Shown: one piece after another, positions 63,213 through 64,000 of the stretch | Layout of the letters: each line of letters starts with the position of its first letter | How positions within the stretch are numbered: position 1 is the stretch's first letter | Assembly: GCA_024280775.1 (NCBI GenBank) | Contig: JAJRPM010000003.1 | Location: 1-64,000 of the forward strand | Direction: 5' to 3' | Source of the DNA: Candidatus Zixiibacteriota bacterium | Lineage (GTDB): Bacteria > Zixibacteria > MSB-5A5 > GN15 > JACZUZ01 | Length of the DNA stretch: 64,000 bases | Notes under the pieces: model-generated | What the model was told of the DNA's origin: nothing | The model's database searches: none | The model's input: the letters and a program-made list of their open reading frames with translations, nothing else | Program-made: the position numbers and the translations under genes

Positions 63213-64000
63213 TATTGTCCCACCTGTCCTAAGCGTTGTGTACGAAGTTTAGATAGCTTTATGATCACATCATCAAAGCTGTCATAGAGTACGGGTATTA
63301 CTATCATTGTTAGTAATGTAGAAGCTGTCATACCGCCGATAACCGCAATAGCTAATGGTGAAAACCTCTCAGCTCCCAGAGCCCACTCCAGCGCCAGTGG
63401 AATCATTCCGACAATTGTAGATAGGGAGGTCATCATGATTGGTCTAAACCTCATATTGACAGATTCAACAATTGCTTCTCGCTTTGCTTTTCCTTCAGCA
63501 CGCTGTTGATTGATCACATCAATGAGTATAATTGAATTATTTACTAGAATACCTATCAGCAAAATAAATCCTAACAGCACTGGCATCGAAATAGATTTGT
63601 CACCTAGCCAAAGAGCTATACCGACTCCAATTAGACTCAAGGGGATACTCATCAGAACGGTGATAGGATGCACGAAAGACTTGAACTGCGCGACAAGCAA
63701 CAGATATACACCTACAAACGCGATCAGCAAGGCAAACATCAGCTCACCGCGTGACTCAGCCATATCCTTGTCCTCGCCGAGCAGCTCCACCGTGTAGCCT
63801 TCAGGTATTGTCAGGCCATCCAAAGCTTGCAGAACATCGGCGACCACAAAGTTCAGTGGTCGACCCTGGTGGAGCGCAAGAATATCCAATGTAGGTTGAA
63901 GATTTTCTCTGGTTACTAGGCCTTGAACAAGTTCTTCTTTCTTATCGATAATGGCCCCCAAAGGAAATGCCTGCCCATCAACTTGTGACACCGCGCGAAC
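63212..64000 (-). CDS. RND efflux transporter, C-terminal part (gene truncated by window end)
   Basis: About 260 residues of an AcrB/HAE1-type pump are visible: part of the second porter region ('VLQALDGLTIPEGYTVELLGEDKDM') and the last membrane helices, 'VLLGFILLIGILVNNSIILIDVINQQRAEG' and 'TSLSTIVGMIPLALEWALGAERFSPLAIAVIGGMTASTLLTMIVIPVLY'. The reading frame stays open to the window edge, so the real start is beyond it. RND pumps expel drugs or metals using the proton gradient. Couples by TAATG to the DUF2147 gene. Confidence 0.93.
   Translation of the reverse strand, partial: VRAVSQVDGQAFPLGAIIDKKEELVQGLVTRENLQPTLDILALHQGRPLNFVVADVLQALDGLTIPEGYTVELLGEDKDMAESRGELMFALLIAFVGVYLLLVAQFKSFVHPITVLMSIPLSLIGVGIALWLGDKSISMPVLLGFILLIGILVNNSIILIDVINQQRAEGKAKREAIVESVNMRFRPIMMTSLSTIVGMIPLALEWALGAERFSPLAIAVIGGMTASTLLTMIVIPVLYDSFDDVIIKLSKLRTQRLGQVGQ

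Overview
The window looks like chromosomal DNA of an uncultured FCB-group bacterium, most likely candidate phylum Zixibacteria or a close relative. The reasons are a C-terminal [12 protein letters not shown] secretion and sorting domain on a giant exported protein, a DUF3098-like protein, a bacterial geranylgeranylglyceryl-phosphate-synthase-type gene, a 'CVYFNTFYNA' lipoprotein rich in TPRs, and a pyrK-pyrD pair. Phylum placement is inference; no rRNA is present. Genes are mostly started by ATG with AGGAG- or AGAAG-like ribosome sites, and TAA, TAG and TGA are all used as stops.

Positions 1-37,250 carry ordinary chromosomal genes in short operons. These are an ArsR-SRPBCC regulatory pair with a visible promoter and operator, a metal permease, two membrane glycosyltransferases, rsmE, a bacterial SET-domain protein, and a MacB-type ABC exporter. 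They are followed by an S9 peptidase, an RsmF-like rRNA methyltransferase whose PUA domain is a separate gene, pyrD/pyrK, rsgA, secA, a thioredoxin-type arsenate reductase, and recA - RAYT transposase - recX - alaS. A GGGP synthase, gmhA and an O-antigen ligase come next, then tRNA-Val and tRNA-Asp. The intergenic gaps are filled with palindromic repeats of several families. One family has a 5' GTAG head and looks like REP elements matched to the RAYT gene.

From 37,230 to about 62,418 lies what I interpret as a roughly 25-kb integrated island. It starts inside the 3' end of tRNA-Asp, where a large serine recombinase ends within the tRNA gene. It ends at a 13-bp direct repeat of that tRNA end, next to other tRNA-like fragments. 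The left part holds a small replicon-like module: recombinase, zinc-ribbon protein, HUH rolling-circle initiator with a strong GC-rich hairpin inside its gene, a SpoVG-family protein, two unknown genes, and two perfect palindromes of 18 and 26 bp. The middle holds a 1633-residue exported lipase-like protein with GLUG repeats, a membrane protein and a decayed IS3-family element.

The right part of the island holds a sigma-54 activator with a GAF sensor, transcribed away from a nine-gene operon. The operon encodes an AhpD-like protein, an exported isochorismatase/epoxide-hydrolase-like fusion, DUF1348, a nitroreductase, an amber-interrupted DUF4396 gene, a PPOX-family protein, a Tlc/NTT-type transporter, an Omp85-type outer-membrane protein and a lipoprotein with a kinase-like fold. 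Twin activator sites and a near-consensus -24/-12 promoter can be read between regulator and operon. The gene set suggests defence against an electrophilic or nitro-type toxicant and is the best candidate here for an undescribed system. The window closes with a PAP2 phosphatase, an RHS-core remnant, a DUF2147 protein and the 3' end of an RND efflux pump gene.
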